From Hydractinia symbiolongicarpus (taxonomy: Eukaryota; Cnidaria; Hydrozoa; Anthoathecata; Hydractiniidae): 64,000 nucleotides of DNA. Under the pieces are notes generated by a model. The model was not told where the DNA came from. It searched no databases and worked only from the letters and a program-made list of their open reading frames with translations. Each line of letters starts with the position of its first letter. The stretch's first letter is position 1. Positions 25,017 to 38,800 of this stretch are shown here, in pieces. A program made the position numbers and the translations under genes. Where the stretch lies: positions 13,949,351-14,013,350 of the forward strand of contig NC_079877.1 of the NCBI RefSeq assembly GCF_029227915.1. Reading direction: 5' to 3'.

Positions 25017-25306
25017 TATGAATAAAAAAATTGTGTATGCTGGGAACCCTAATGGTAGAAGTTATATATTTTAAACTTCGTTTCCAGGGCATTTTGTCTG
25101 AAGAGGGAGTTAATCATTGTACTGATTTCCCAAAAATTTAAGATGTCTTGGGGATGAGATTAGTCTTTTGCTTCCTTACCAACAATTTGGTTTGGGGTTA
25201 AACTTGTTATAACAACATCCGTTAAAATCCAATTTCTTTGCAGTACAATGTAGTTAATTTAAATCGATCCAATTACAATGCTTTATTTAAAAATGGTCTA
25301 AGTTAT

Positions 25307-25312
25307 TTTATT
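25307..25312 (-). promoter_or_regulatory. Polyadenylation signal AATAAA overlapping the ankyrin-RING stop codon
   Basis: Minus-strand AATAAA begins at the last base of the TAA stop of the ankyrin-RING gene. This implies a very short 3' UTR if it is the signal used. Confidence 0.4.
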
Positions 25313-26868
25313 TAATAAGTAAACAAAGATTCGAACGGATCATTGTTAGTCTGTTTAAATTCCACAGCTGGAAACAACCTCATTAACCTATTTTCTAGCT
25401 CAATATTTCTTATTTTGTCAGTGGTTGCTACGCCACACTTTCTGCAACGGGTTATTGGTTGCTGACAGTCGCAGTCATCGCAGTAAATGTGACCATTCTT
25501 GCATTGAAAAATAATGTTCAAAGGTATCTCCTCACAAATCACACACATGTAATCGTGCCAACTGTCAAAATGTACTGATGTTGCAGAATCTGTTAGTAAG
25601 TTTACAATGGCCAGGTGATTCATCTCTATGGCAACATCTAGGCCAGTCTTTCCTTCTTTATTGAACACCTCTTTATCAGCACCTAAATCGTCGACTAAAG
25701 TCTTTACCATGTCATATTCATCTTGCTCACACGCATAATGAAAAGCTGTGTTTCCAAATCTATCTTGTAAATCTTTTATGTCTTTTATGACATCTCTTGG
25801 TAGAGATGTAAACGTGTTCGGTTGATTTCTGTACATAGCTAATTCCAAGTAATTAATATCTGGAGATTGACATGCTCTATGAAGTACTGTCTCTCCATCT
25901 CTGTTTTGTAACGATAAGTCTGTTATATCTATTAGCAGGATACAGCTCAACAAACTTACATTGACAGCAAGGTGGAGTGCTGTGTTACCGTAGTTGTCTT
26001 GTATGTTCACATCAGGTTCCCGCGCTAAGAGTATACCTATGATTTCATTAAGTCCATACTTAACAGCAAGATGAAGGGGAATTTCTCCATCGTTGTTTTG
26101 TTTGTTTTGATCAACCAAAGAAACGAAGTTTCGTACAAGTGCAATGCTTTTCATGGCAACGGCGTGATGTAATATGTTATTTCCATCTTCATCTGAGACT
26201 GTTACCAAGACATCCTTAAACGTTCGAAATACAAATGTAAAAATATCTACATTTCCATGTTCAGCAGCTAACCGTGCTGTATCAATTATAATAAGGTCTC
26301 TTCCTTTGAGGTATTTCAGGATTAACTTGAAGGTAGAGATGTACCCATGCTTTAAAGCACACTCCAATGCGGATTGGTTATTTGCGTTTTGTATACGCAC
26401 TTCTGGTTTTTTTTTCATTAAAATTCGAATTATATCATTGTATTCTCCTTTCTGGTTTCGTGCAACAGCTAAATGAAGTGGCGTATCCCCTTCTACGCCA
26501 AGGGCGTCTACATCTGCACCGCGCTTGATAAGAAATTTCACCACAGTCACAAGTTTGTATTTCACAGCCATATGAAGCGCCGTTTCGCCATATTTATTTT
26601 TTTTATTCACGCTGAATCCTTGTACCAGGTATGATGTTATTTGCGAAGTTTTTCCATTTTTAACAGCGTTGTAAAAAGCAGCTTCATCGATCTTTCCGAT
26701 TGAACGTATGTTCTCATTTTCCAAACTAGGCGCTACGCAATTACCCAATCCTTTTAACTTTACGCCTTGTCTTTTCCAAAAAGATCTTCTGGGCTTAGGA
26801 AAGCTATATGTACCTTCTATTTGAAATACTTTCTCCCAGTTCCTTTCGTCTAATTCATGCATATTCAT
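25312..26868 (-). CDS. Ankyrin-repeat protein with C-terminal SINA/SIAH-like RING finger (probable E3 ubiquitin ligase)
   Basis: Single-exon ORF of 518 residues. Residues about 58-435 form roughly ten ankyrin repeats with the usual signatures (YGETALHMAVKYKLVTVVKF, GDTPLHLAVARN, GNTALHLAVN, GNTAFHYACEQD, GKTGLDVAIEMNHLAIVNLL). Residues about 443-495 form a C3HC4 RING: CVIC, then FQCKNGH, YCDDC, and RCRKC, followed by IRNIELENRL. The QCxxGHxxCxxC core and the trailing RNxxLE resemble the RING of SINA/SIAH ligases, but no SIAH substrate-binding domain follows. I infer a cytosolic ubiquitin ligase that recruits substrates through ankyrin repeats. No signal peptide or membrane segment is seen. 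The start methionine (MNMHELDERNWEKVF) has a nearby second ATG, so the exact start is uncertain. An AATAAA overlaps the stop region. Lack of introns in an intron-rich neighbourhood suggests a retrocopy or a lineage-expanded intronless family. The specific biological role is unknown. Confidence 0.9.
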   Translation of the reverse strand: MNMHELDERNWEKVFQIEGTYSFPKPRRSFWKRQGVKLKGLGNCVAPSLENENIRSIGKIDEAAFYNAVKNGKTSQITSYLVQGFSVNKKNKYGETALHMAVKYKLVTVVKFLIKRGADVDALGVEGDTPLHLAVARNQKGEYNDIIRILMKKKPEVRIQNANNQSALECALKHGYISTFKLILKYLKGRDLIIIDTARLAAEHGNVDIFTFVFRTFKDVLVTVSDEDGNNILHHAVAMKSIALVRNFVSLVDQNKQNNDGEIPLHLAVKYGLNEIIGILLAREPDVNIQDNYGNTALHLAVNVSLLSCILLIDITDLSLQNRDGETVLHRACQSPDINYLELAMYRNQPNTFTSLPRDVIKDIKDLQDRFGNTAFHYACEQDEYDMVKTLVDDLGADKEVFNKEGKTGLDVAIEMNHLAIVNLLTDSATSVHFDSWHDYMCVICEEIPLNIIFQCKNGHIYCDDCDCQQPITRCRKCGVATTDKIRNIELENRLMRLFPAVEFKQTNNDPFESLFTY

Positions 26869-27556
26869 CTTGTAATTATTGTGACGGCCTAAATGCGAAG
26901 TTACTTCTGTACAATTTTTTTTATGACGTTTTTGCCACTTTGACGATTATCATTTAAACAAATGTTTTTTTTTCAGTTCTTTTTCGTTTTTCAGTTGCAA
27001 TACACCATACAAAGTAATACCATATTGATTTTAACGAATTTATCTGATTTTATGACTGGTATAATAATTATTTACAAACTAACGTTAAAACATTGTTTAT
27101 ATTCTGTTGTTTCGTTAGATACGTTTGGTAATAAAACATTCTTTTTAATCAAAATTAATTAGGTTCAAATTACAACGTTAATTTGTGTGATTAAAGCCAT
27201 GGCTATTTCGTCAAATAATCGGAAATCCGGAAAGCTGGCGATAGCTACGTCACAACAAAAGAATCTCGTTTCTGTTCAAAGTTACAATTCTATTATTACT
27301 TTTTAAGGGTTGCAGGGTTTGCAATTTTTCACTCTTCACTGATTTATCTTATTATTAAATTTGCGAAAGTTACTATTTCACGAAATCAAAGATAATTCTT
27401 TACTCGCAAAGGCTTTTTATTTACCATTGTTTTTCATTCTTTTGTTCCCGTCAACTAAGAACCCCAATCTTTAACCTCTCACTCAATATATGAAGTAAAC
27501 GCCCTTCCCTTTTTCTTCTACTAACGTCTGAAGGCGTCGACTAGAAAGTAACTGCG

Positions 27557-28535
27557 TAAAAATAAGTACAGAGAAATAACTACAGAAAAATAAGTACAAA
27601 AAAATAAGTACAGAAAAATAAGTACAGAAAAATAACTACAGAGAAATAACTACAGAAAAATAAGTACAGAAAAATAAGTACAGAAAAATAAGTACAGAAA
27701 AATAAGTACAGAAAAATAAGTACAGAAAAATAACTACAGAAAAATAAGTACAGAAAAATAACTACAAAAAAATAAGTACAGAAAAATAAGTACAGAAAAA
27801 TAACTACAGAAAAATAACTACAAAAAAATAAGTACAGAAAAATAACTACAGAGAAATAACTACAGAAAAATAAGTACAGAAAAATAAGTACAGAAAAATA
27901 ACTACAGAAAAATAACTACAGAGAAATAACTACAGAGAAAGAACTACAGAAAAATAACTACAGAGAAATAACTACAGAAAAATAACTACAAAAAAATAAG
28001 TACAGAAAAATAAGTACAGAAAAATAAATACAGAGAAATAACTACAGAAAAATAACTACAAAAAAATAAGTACAGAAAAATAACTACAGAGAAATAACTA
28101 CAAAAAAATAAGTACAGAAAAATAAGTACAGAAAAATAAGTACAGAAAAATAAGTACAGAAAAATAAGTACAGAAAAATAAGTACAGAAAAATAACTACA
28201 GAGAAATAACCACAGAAAAATAAGTACAGAAAAATAAGTACAGAAAAATAAGTACAGAAAAATAACTACAGAAAAATAACTACAGAAAAATAACTACAGA
28301 GAAATAACTACAGAAAAATAAGTACAGAAAAATAAGTACAGAAAAATAAGTACAGAAAAATAAGTACAGAAAAATAAGTACAGAGAAACAAGTACAGAAA
28401 AATAACTACAGAGAAACAACTACAGAGAAATAAGTACAGAAAAATAACTACAGAAAAATAACTACAGAGAAGTAACTACAGAAAAATAACTACAGAAAAA
28501 TGAGTACAAAGGAATAACTAAGGAGAAATAAGTAA
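27557..28535 (+). repeat. 14-bp minisatellite, about 70 copies, with two alternating unit variants
   Basis: Near-perfect tandem units of the form AAAAATAAGTACAG interspersed with units carrying AACTACAG and/or GAGAAAT. The array is about 980 bases long, with degenerate units at the right edge (GGAATAACTAAGG). It lies between the ankyrin-RING gene 5' end and the WD40 gene 3' end. It has no coding potential. Confidence 0.97.
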
Positions 28536-28539
28536 TACT

Positions 28540-29880
28540 GAAAGTGTTTGCTCAGGGAAAGTGATTGTTTACCACAGCTGTCTGAACGAGGTGAGTGTTT
28601 TGTCAGGGTAAGTATCCGCTACACGAGCGTCTGTTTAAGATAAGAGAGTGTTTACCATGATTATCCGATTAAGGGAAATAATGACTAGCTATTTGCAACA
28701 AATTTATGCTAACCACGACTGTCTGCTTACCATATGTGGATTATTCTTTGTGTAAATTGTGAAACATGTATTGACGCATGAATAAAATCTGTAAAAATGT
28801 AGTTAAAATCTATTCATCTTTAGGTATACATACAAAAGGTCTACGTTCCAATATAAGCAAGTATTTTTCTAAAATTATTTGTTTTAAAACTAAATACAAA
28901 TATATACAAACAGTATTTACAACCTGTCGTTTTTTCTTAATAAAAATTATTTAACTACAGTGAAAAAATTATTACTAAACTAATAGCAAAGCTGGCCTAA
29001 CGTTCGTGCAGGGCGTGAGTTGAAATACGTTAGTAAAAGGTGAATTTGGCGCTTAAAAGTGACACTTGTATAAAATCGGTGAATTTCCATTTTCACATTG
29101 TTTTAAATAGTACAGAAATCAAGGAGAAGCGCAAATAAGTCAAAAACAATACCAGGTAAAAACAACTATGCCTCAATTAAAACCGAAACCATGCAAAGTT
29201 AAACCTATGCGGATGCTTCAATCTCTTCACTTTGAGTTTGTTCACTTTGTTTTTCTTTGATATCAGCCATTGATGCTCGTCGTTTTGTAACTAAGTTATG
29301 GAAAGGAAAAAGATCATCGAAAACATTGCAAAATCTGCTGTGATAGCATTAGTTCTGAAAACTGTGTAATATTGGAGGATTATGGGAGTTGAGGGAGACT
29401 GCTTTAAAAACATAAAGATTAAAATAGCTACAGCTTGGAAATAATATGTTGGGAAAAGGGCTGAATTTCAAAGAACGCAACTACAAGCAATTTAGAATTT
29501 AAGTTATTTGATTAGTTCCAAAAGCGCGCTAATTTTTGCTAACGTAAAAATGCCCCGATTCCACCATATTTCGGGCCTCCCCGGATGTGGGAGCTGACTG
29601 TTTCATGATTCAGACATTTTGCAAAGGTAAGTTAGCGCATTTTTGAAGCTGGTTTCTCAACCTACATTTTACCAAAGTACAAATTTTGTCTTTTTGCCAA
29701 TTTCAGCGTTGAAGCACTTCTAATTAAATTTTTATATTTATTACACCAGCTTACAGCAGCATTAACTTTTGCTTTCAACACGCAAAAAATTTGTTTAATC
29801 ACAAAACCTTTAATAACAGAAGTGATGAAGTAAAAAGAATAGGTTTACAATACATAATTGGAGGAATCGCAGATTAATTT
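28540..29880. other. Region 3' of the WD40 gene; no gene seen
   Basis: AT-rich, no long reading frame. It separates the minisatellite from the last WD40 exon. Confidence 0.5.
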
Positions 29881-29887
29881 ATAATAT

Positions 29888-32800
29888 TTAATACACAATG
29901 TTCATTCTAAAGAACTGTTCATCACCTGTTTTATAAGCATTCCACAGTCTGACAGTGCAGTCCCAAGATGCAGACACGTACTAAATAGAAACCCATAAAT
30001 ACCTATTTGTTATTTATGCATAATGTATTTGATCCTTCATTGTAGTAAACTTATAAGTTTGTCAACTCAACACTTTTCCAACTGCCAGTTTCATCGAGTG
30101 TATGTGGAACTATACTATATTTTTTGTTTCGTTATTTTTGGGGTTATTTTGATCGAAAATAAAATTTAAATACTTCTGACAGTGTGAAATATGTTTCATT
30201 TGAAGACAAGATTGCCGTACCATTGCCTATGTTAACATTGAAGAGGAGAAATTTTTGCATGGTTTTAATTTTGTGATGGTCAAAAATTGCATTTTTGATG
30301 TGTGGGCAAATAATTGATATCTGGCATGAACTTATTTTGGCGAGTAAAAAAATATATTTATTTTTCAATCATTTTGATGTTATCAATCCAAATTTTAAAT
30401 TTGACGCGAAATTAATTCGGCGTAATTGACAAAAATCGCCACATATACCAAATTTCTTTTTTTTTTTACGGTACAATCAAAGTTAGATTTACAAACTTCT
30501 TAAAAAAGCAAGCATGTGCTGCTTCTGTTTCCAATTTACTTTTTAGATCGAAATCTCATTACCTGTTGACGTTCTGGTATATGGATCAAATACCTCACTG
30601 CATCTAAGTGTCCAATATTTGTTTGGACAATACTTTTCGCTTTGATGTCATATACCCTATAAAACGTAATTGAAAGATTATGATTGTTTCGCTTTTGCAA
30701 ACATATATATTGACAAGTGAGTAAACTTAGAAAAGAAATGGTTGTTTCTCAACTTTAAAGAATTCTTTTTGGTACCATCAAAATGTTTTCAAGATATTTT
30801 CGTGATAAATTTTATTTAAAAAAATGCTGTTAATCAGATGTTTATGACGTAGGTCTACCATTACTTGTGACAGTACCCTCAGGGAATTAATTTTTGCAAG
30901 ACCTAGCATTTCGCGAGAATTAAATTTCGTGAATTTTGCGAATATAGGATTTAATATTTTATTTTTTGATTTTTGTTTAAACGCCCCTAAAAATAAATAA
31001 AAATAAACTGCTGAAGTTGAAATTCACATTATATGTATTAAATAATATTAAAATGATTAAATTAACTTTCTTAACATATATTTTATACAAGACACTAAAC
31101 CAAGACATTGATGTTGCAAGAAAATTGATTGAACTGTTCAGGATCTAATAATATTACATCAACAAGAAGTTCTACCTTATAACGTCCTGTACACCAACAA
31201 CAACACATCCATTTACCATGTCAACGCAGAGAGCTGTCACACTACCATAAGCTGACAACACCAAATCACAACTTAATCCGTCTGCACTCTAAAACAAGTT
31301 AAGACGGGTTCACATCATTCATTCGATAATACTAAATGTGAATTCGTATTCCCACTTTCAAGGGAGGGTTAATAGAATCGGTAATTCCAGTAGAACTCGC
31401 GTATTTCTAACCATTAGTTTTCAAACCAGTTTTCTCCATCTACATAGAGTTTTGAATTATACAGGTTCGAGTAATACTGTTAACTGTAGTCTTTAGACTG
31501 GACTTTTGACAGAGTGAATGCTCATTTCAAAGAGGGCAATCAATCAAGTTTTACTGGCGTTACTTCATGCCACGGCTTAACTTACCCATATCCTAATTGT
31601 TCCATCTTCCGATCCACTGATCCATTTTTGATGCACAACGTTCCATCGTATCTAAGAGTGATTTAAGTATGAGAAAACTTATATCGTGAAAAAAAGGTTT
31701 CGCATTAACCTAGTAACAAAATCATATAATGAAATGGTAAATACCTTAGTCGTATTAACTTCGCACGTTTGCGTAAAAAATTGTTATGTGCCAAATTTAG
31801 CACAGAAATTACACGTACCATGTTTTGAGCGAAAATATAATTTGTAATTGAGAAATAGCACCACTATTTTAGCGGAATTTACTTTTTTTTTCTTAATTAT
31901 TTATGAGGAATTTAAACTTCGAAAATTCATAAGCGCAAAATACCTTGATATTACTATTGCGCGAAAGTTTAAACGCGCGAAGTAGCGTTTTTTTTTCACT
32001 GCGCAAAAGCTATTATGTGTAAAAATAATGAAATTAGGTCAAACGTTCCAACTCTCTACAAAGAGAAGTCTCTATAAAAATAGCCTTGTTTTGCCTGAAT
32101 GTTAAATGGTCGCTTATACTTCTGTGGTCTTTCCGCAATTTCTAGAAATACAGGGGGTTATTGAATTGAAAACTACATTGTAATCGCACCTATATTCATA
32201 TCAATAACTCCCGTCCATGAAATTTTGGAGCAAGGATCCAAGAAGTAGAGTCAAGGTGAAATGTGTACACATTGCACCTTATCTCTACTTCTACTCTACT
32301 GGCGAACGACTAGTGTGAAATAATACGCATAAAAGTTAGTATAGATAAGTAAGTAGGTTAAAAATAGTTGTCGCGTTTAAGTGTTGAGACAACCTTTGGT
32401 TTTTATCCAATGAAAATTAAAAAGAGGAAGAAAGGGGGGAGGGGGGGGGGGGGGGGGGGAGTAAAAGAGTTGCAAAATAAATGCGGTATAATGTATGTGT
32501 AATGATGCAAAATAAAAACGATGTTACTTAATCTGAGAAACTTTATGACATTATACATCAAATATGTACCTGTGTGACTTCAGCTTCGTGACCTTGTAAT
32601 ACCGCTTTTAGCTTCATATCTGATCCACGCTCTGCGAACTGGCGAATATAAACCAACTTATCGCAAGACGCATAAGCGAATTCGTTCCTTGAAGAAATAA
32701 ATGTAAACTGGGATTTAACTTTCTTTGTGATCATGCATGAAGTGCTTTGTGTGCCAAAAAATAGGGTTTCACCTTTGAGCGCAATATACTAAATCAAATA

Positions 32801-35800
32801 TGATACCATCAGCCGCCAATTCTTCATTTTCGAAACCGTGTTTACTGTCCATGTTACGAAAAGAATCATGTAATCTAAACATAAAATAATATCAACTTTT
32901 CTTAAACATCGCAAGAAGTTGGGCGAATCTTCTTTTCCGTCTCTTTCCTTTATCCAGTAGCGCGGTTGCAAACAACAAATACTCTTTTTTATCAAGATTG
33001 GATGTGAAGAAGAGAGAAAAATAGCCATATAGGGGTTTCGGGGTTAAAGGAATTGCAACTTAGAAGGGTTCGCAGGCATCTTAAGGTAAGAAATTTTCGT
33101 GACAAGAAATCATAGGGACAAAAAATTTGAAATTTTGCAGAAAATAACAAAAAACTTGAAAGGCACAGAAAAGGTAAAGGAATATGTTTAAGATTGGAAG
33201 CTAATTATTATTTGGTAAAAAAATAAACTGCGATACAATGTCTGAAAGTACGATCAACCTATTACTTAAAAGCAAAAGGGACACAGGTTATAACGTAAGA
33301 GATCGCCTACAACTTGAACTATCTTAATACCGCAGCCAACTTGCGTCAACCAATGGCATTCATAACCGGCTTAATCACTTCGAAACTAGGCCAATCAAAA
33401 TACGCGATGGTTTGAAACCTCAATAATACATCAAAGGATAACCAATCATTGGAGTTTTAGCAATTACCTCATTTTTTCGAGGTCCCATAACAGTATTCTA
33501 CGGTCCCATCCTGACGATATCTAAGGAGAGAAATTTTTTCAATATTGAAAAACAAAACAGGGTTCTATATACGCATAAATCTGAAATGCGCTTACCAGAT
33601 AAGTTGTATCATATCCAGCACTCCTTCCAACAACAGCAAGCCCTGTCACACATTGCGTGTGCTCTGCAAACACTGTCTTGCATACGAATCCTGCCACCCG
33701 ATTTGTGACCGAATCGCAATCCGTTTTTATCTGAGGAAAAGGTCAGAGTCAAATAAACGTTTGTTTGTGACGTTTCGGGTGTTTACATTTTCATTGGTTA
33801 CTTATTTCTACAATTTCCGTTATTAACAACAGAACAAATTAAGACTGTATTGTTCAGAGCAGCCCAGTAGCAAATCTCCCAAAATATCTTATGTGCATTA
33901 CTACTGTTTCTATTCAAATGTTATATGTAAAGGTTAAAAAAAGTATATCAAAAGTATATCACTGGGCTAATTTTATGTCTGTTGTAATTACTGGCTATTA
34001 AAACAATTATGTAAGTAAAACAAAAGAAGCAATTAGCAGCTTAATGATACACGAAGACTTAAGAAAACAATACAAACACTTCAAAGTGTTTGAGATTCTA
34101 ATGTTTATGGTTTGTTTCACGTTTTCAAGTAATTTCGAGGATTTAAAGTTTATTAAAATTTCAACCTACGCTATTTCACTTCTCATTCGACATAGATTCT
34201 TTTCCTGTATGAGATAGCCTTTTTACTTACGTCTGTTACATAATTATCGTTTCTGTCAGTATTGTTTTGAAGTAGAAAAGCAAATTTATTGGAAAGTTGT
34301 TCCTCGCTTGGTTTCATTTGTTGTAATATATTTACAGCATCATGATCAAAACCCCAAACGTCTGAAAACAAATTGAAATATGATACAACAATATACAATA
34401 AACGATCTAAAAAACGATTAAAATAGGGAAAAAAAAGCAAAACACGTTAAAAACAATGAATCGCGACAAAAAAGACAAAAAGATAGAAAATTATACAGTG
34501 AATTTTTTGGTAATTTGGCAAGGAAATAAAACACATTAAATTCACTTTCTAGTTTTTGTGTCAACTTTAGAACCATTTCCTAGGTAGAAAAAACATTGCA
34601 AAACTTTTCAGAGGTAGCAGCATCAATTCCTGCACCACGTGCGAGCTACGTTCGTGCTACAAAGAAATAAACCCTGCGAACGAAAAAACCTAAGGCCATA
34701 TTCTCACGTAATATACTCAAATCATCAAACACCTTAAATAACATTAACAGAGAATATTGACAGCTTGCAACGTAATTCTGGTTCTTGAATGATATCATTA
34801 ACATTATAGCGCGGATTTTGTGGCTACATGTTATATAACAACATGAAACTATTTGAAGTTGAGAGCTTAATTGTTCTGTCAATATATCTCTACTTCGATG
34901 GTTGTTTAATTGCTCAAACTAATAAAATTTCTACATGATACTTATACTAGGTATAGTTGTTCAAAAAATTAAACCAAAAGCGTTAAGAAAAATTTAAGCA
35001 AAAACATTTGGAATGCTTTTCAATAACCCTCCCTACGAAACAAAGCAAAGCTAATAGAAATACATTCGGAATGTCTTTGCTACAAATTTAATACATAATG
35101 TCGCTTTGACTTTTTTAAAATAAAAATTCCCACATATTCTAACTATTATGTTGGTAACTACAAGCTATTTACATTTTTATCACTCCGCAAATTCGTAATC
35201 TTCGTCAGAAATAACATCATCTCTCTCTCTCTAGTTCTCCCATCTACAGATTAAGATTTGGGCATTGCACTTTAGTACTACCAGACTGTGACAGACAATG
35301 CGGAATAACTACTTGAAACTCCACACTGAATCGTGTTTTACAAGACAGAAAATAAAGTATTTAGGTTTAAAATAATAACTATGGCGACAGGACAGGATAA
35401 CATTAGCTAATGTTATGACTTTAATTAATTATACGTGAATGATCGGAAGAAGAAAAAAATAATAATGACGATCAGGAACAAATTGAAAGAAATCAAAAAA
35501 ATGTTTGGCACCATTTTTTATATTTAAAATACAAATGTATGAATCAAGTCGGAAGTGCACTAAAAGTGATTACAATTATTATCCTTTGATACAATGTTAA
35601 GTTATAATGGCGTCACGAATTTTAATTTAGTGCCTATTAAAAAAATTAGGATTTCCAAGGGAGGAACCATGACGAATGATTTGAGTTTTTTAGTGTGGGT
35701 GAGTTAAAACAATTTTAATTACAAAACAAGAACAAAGATCTAAACGCAACAAAATCTGTAGTTTGCTTTTCAACAGCCTCATGAAATAGTCTATAGCCAT

Positions 35801-38800
35801 GTTACTAATACTGTTATTTTACAAAACAGTGTATTTTCTATTGCCATCTGATTTTTCTTTAAATCCTTGTGAAATAACTTACGGAGAATCAACGAAGATA
35901 AACATTGAACTTTGTAGTTAGGCACCGATGTTAATTTGTAGTTTCTTTAAATGTATCTTTGATACAATAACGTACTTATTAATGAATCACATAACTTCTT
36001 AGTAAGTTGTTAATTTAGTAAAAGGTCTGTTTCATTAGAGTCAGTCAACCTATTACAACTGTGACCACAAAAAAACAGGTAACTTAATGTCAAAACAGCA
36101 ATATGAAAATATATATCAAAATTTAAGTAAGGCAAAAACAGAAGTGACAGAATTTTTTCATATCAAAAATTGTATTACAGGAGCATGCCAAATTTCCTTG
36201 CTAATATTATATTTTCATTGGTAAACATGGTCCTTAGTTAAAACCCAAATGTGATAATCTGACAAAAAAATTGATTCCAAAACATCACAAGATGTAAAAC
36301 TTTATCAAAAAGTAAAAATTTATCAATTCTTTCCAGAAGAAAGGTATACAAAAAGCTTTGAAGTATGCACTGCAAGCAACACAAAAAATCAACCATTGCA
36401 ACGATAAACAACAAGATCTAAGTAACCAAAGCCCACAGGGAGGTTGTAAAATGTAAAATAAAAAAAACTGAAAAACCATTTCCACAGAGATTTTAACAAA
36501 GCAAGAAATATTGTAACCAACCTATACAGTTAAATGCAGAAGTCAAAGGGAATAACTTACAGACCTTTCAAAAAATTTTTACTAAGACGTTATGTGATTT
36601 AATAAGTATGTTAATATTATATTCTGACATTCTTGTTGTTCGTAAAATTTAAACTGATAAAAAATCACGTTTTTTCAATGTTACTCTAACGGGTTAATAT
36701 ATATGTTATTGTGGAATCTAAACGCAGATATTATGAAACACGAAAAGTGTAATTCAACCACAAACACGGCAATAACAACATCAAAAGCCAACACGCTACA
36801 CCTCGTCCCTCTAGCAGTAACAACAACAAACAACAACTACCCCCAACAACCCTACCCCCCTTCACCACCTGCTATGGCAGCACTAAAATAAACAAAATTA
36901 CCACCACAGTGAAAACAAACAGTATCAATAACAAACACCGAAACATCCACAAAACAACAAAAACAACTACATCAAACAACAACACAGCAAATTTTCTTTT
37001 GCCACTAATATATTTCATAGACATCTTAAATCATAAATCATATGCCCAAAGAGGGCAGAAATCGAAAAAAAATTGTAGGAAGACATTCCATTTAATTCGT
37101 ACTAAAGCGTCATAAGCGGATTACATAATCGTTAAAAACAACAACAAACAAGTCATTAAAATTTAAAAGATCACAATTAAATTTCAAATTAACATTTTCA
37201 TAACAAAAAAAACAACATCTTATTATATTGGTCATATTCTAATTGTATTATCCAACTAGCATAATAATACAATGTCCTAATTAAGTTCAACTTACCAATT
37301 GTTACATAACTTTTAATGTGTTGCTTTTTATACAAGTTACAAAGTATTCAGGATCTTATGTCAGTTTAACAAAGAAGGTGCAGCGTGTAAAGTATAAACA
37401 AAAAATTATTTTATATTGTGTCAATTTTTTTATTAAACTTTGTTGTCACAGCAGATTTTCTCATTTCACGTACCGCACGGCTAAAACCAATAATAATAAT
37501 TATTGTTTGTATGTGGTTTTATTCCTGGTTTGTTTGTTTGTTTATTTGTTTGTTTGTTTTCTTGGTTGGCATTATTTTGATTTGTTTTAGGCGGTTACCA
37601 TTTATTTATTTTTATTATCAAAAACTGGAACAAGGAGTTATAAAAATATATATGAAAATGGTTTATAACGCCTTAATACCTAAATATGTGCTCAGTAAAA
37701 ATAATTCAGTGAAAATATCACATTTTATTTTTTACCTCAAAATTTTAGACTTATTGTTAATTCACTCATTTTTCGATTAGTTCTGTCTCCAAAAAACACT
37801 GAAAAAAGGAAATCATTAAACAAAAAAATTTCCTCAGTTTAGCAGACAGGAAGTTTTGTCATTTAAATTTCTTTCAAACGTAGAGCAATGTAACACATCA
37901 CAAATTAAGGTAACATTTCACTGATATGTTTATAGGTTAAAGTAAACAATGAAGAGAATACTAATATTACTGGTTGCAATCTGTTTACAATTAAGAGGTA
38001 ATAATACTTCTTATTAGCATTTTAACAACTTTACAACGTTTTATGCAGACCACAAATAGTGTACAAGACAATCCGAAGCATTTCGAAAAATCTATCACAA
38101 TCTTAAACATAACAAAAACAGTACACGCGGGTATGAAGTGCAAACTACTTTTTAGATTCTTATCAGCAAGAGCAGGCACAGCTCACTGGATTGGTACATA
38201 CAGCAATACGTATCGATGGAATAGACTTAAAATGGAATGCATACCCTGGTGCACGTGGCTACGAACTGAAATACTACACCTTTCCACAATCAGCCAAAGC
38301 AGAGAATAAAACAATTCCCCTTGGAACGTCTTTTACTTTGAGTGGTTTAAAATCGGGAACAGCTTATTATGTTTTTGTAAGAGCAATTTTGTCTAATGAA
38401 CAAAAAGGAGAATGGAGTACAGCAAAGTATTTTGTCACAAGTAAGATAATCTTTATTGTATATTGCTGAATCTGAGTTAAAACGAAGGGATACTATATTT
38501 CACTATTATATGTTTCTTTGTGTCACTATTAATTTTAATCAATTTTTACATTAGGGGGTTCAAAACCAGTACTAAAAGTGAGAGTAACAAATATTAAACG
38601 CCATGAAGCAACTGTTGAGATTACGCATGACCCAACCCAAGAATACGATGAATTTATTATTGTTCTTAAGCCAGAAAACGGAAAAATGATAGAAGTAAAA
38701 ACACAGTTAAAATCATACACATTTAAAGATCTTCTTGAAAACACTGGATATTCTGTGCATGTCATTGGAAGAAAAGACAATAAACCAAGTACAGTTACAC

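Larger units (their letters stand above)
22977..25300. other. Region between the NDUFS2 5' end and the ankyrin-RING 3' end
   Basis: Holds two short inverted-repeat elements, the GAGT array and the minimal Helitron-like element. The NDUFS2 promoter presumably lies just above 22977; no TATA box is evident. Confidence 0.5.

Noticed and set aside
27557-28535. CRISPR-like array
   Set aside because: Units are contiguous 14-mers without spacers, in a eukaryotic context; it is a minisatellite.
35180-35235. Minus-strand acidic C-terminus reading [13 protein letters not shown] then stop
   Set aside because: Only about 13 codons next to a CT microsatellite, with a stop just upstream; no exon context.
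36285-36485. Hydrophobic, Cys/Phe-rich minus-strand frame that looks like membrane segments
   Set aside because: Composition is what T-rich DNA gives by chance; no start context, no splice continuity with the WD40 exons.
36703-37115. Two plus-strand open frames rich in Thr, Asn and Pro
   Set aside because: Produced by AAC-rich low-complexity DNA inside the WD40 intron; no splice or homology support.
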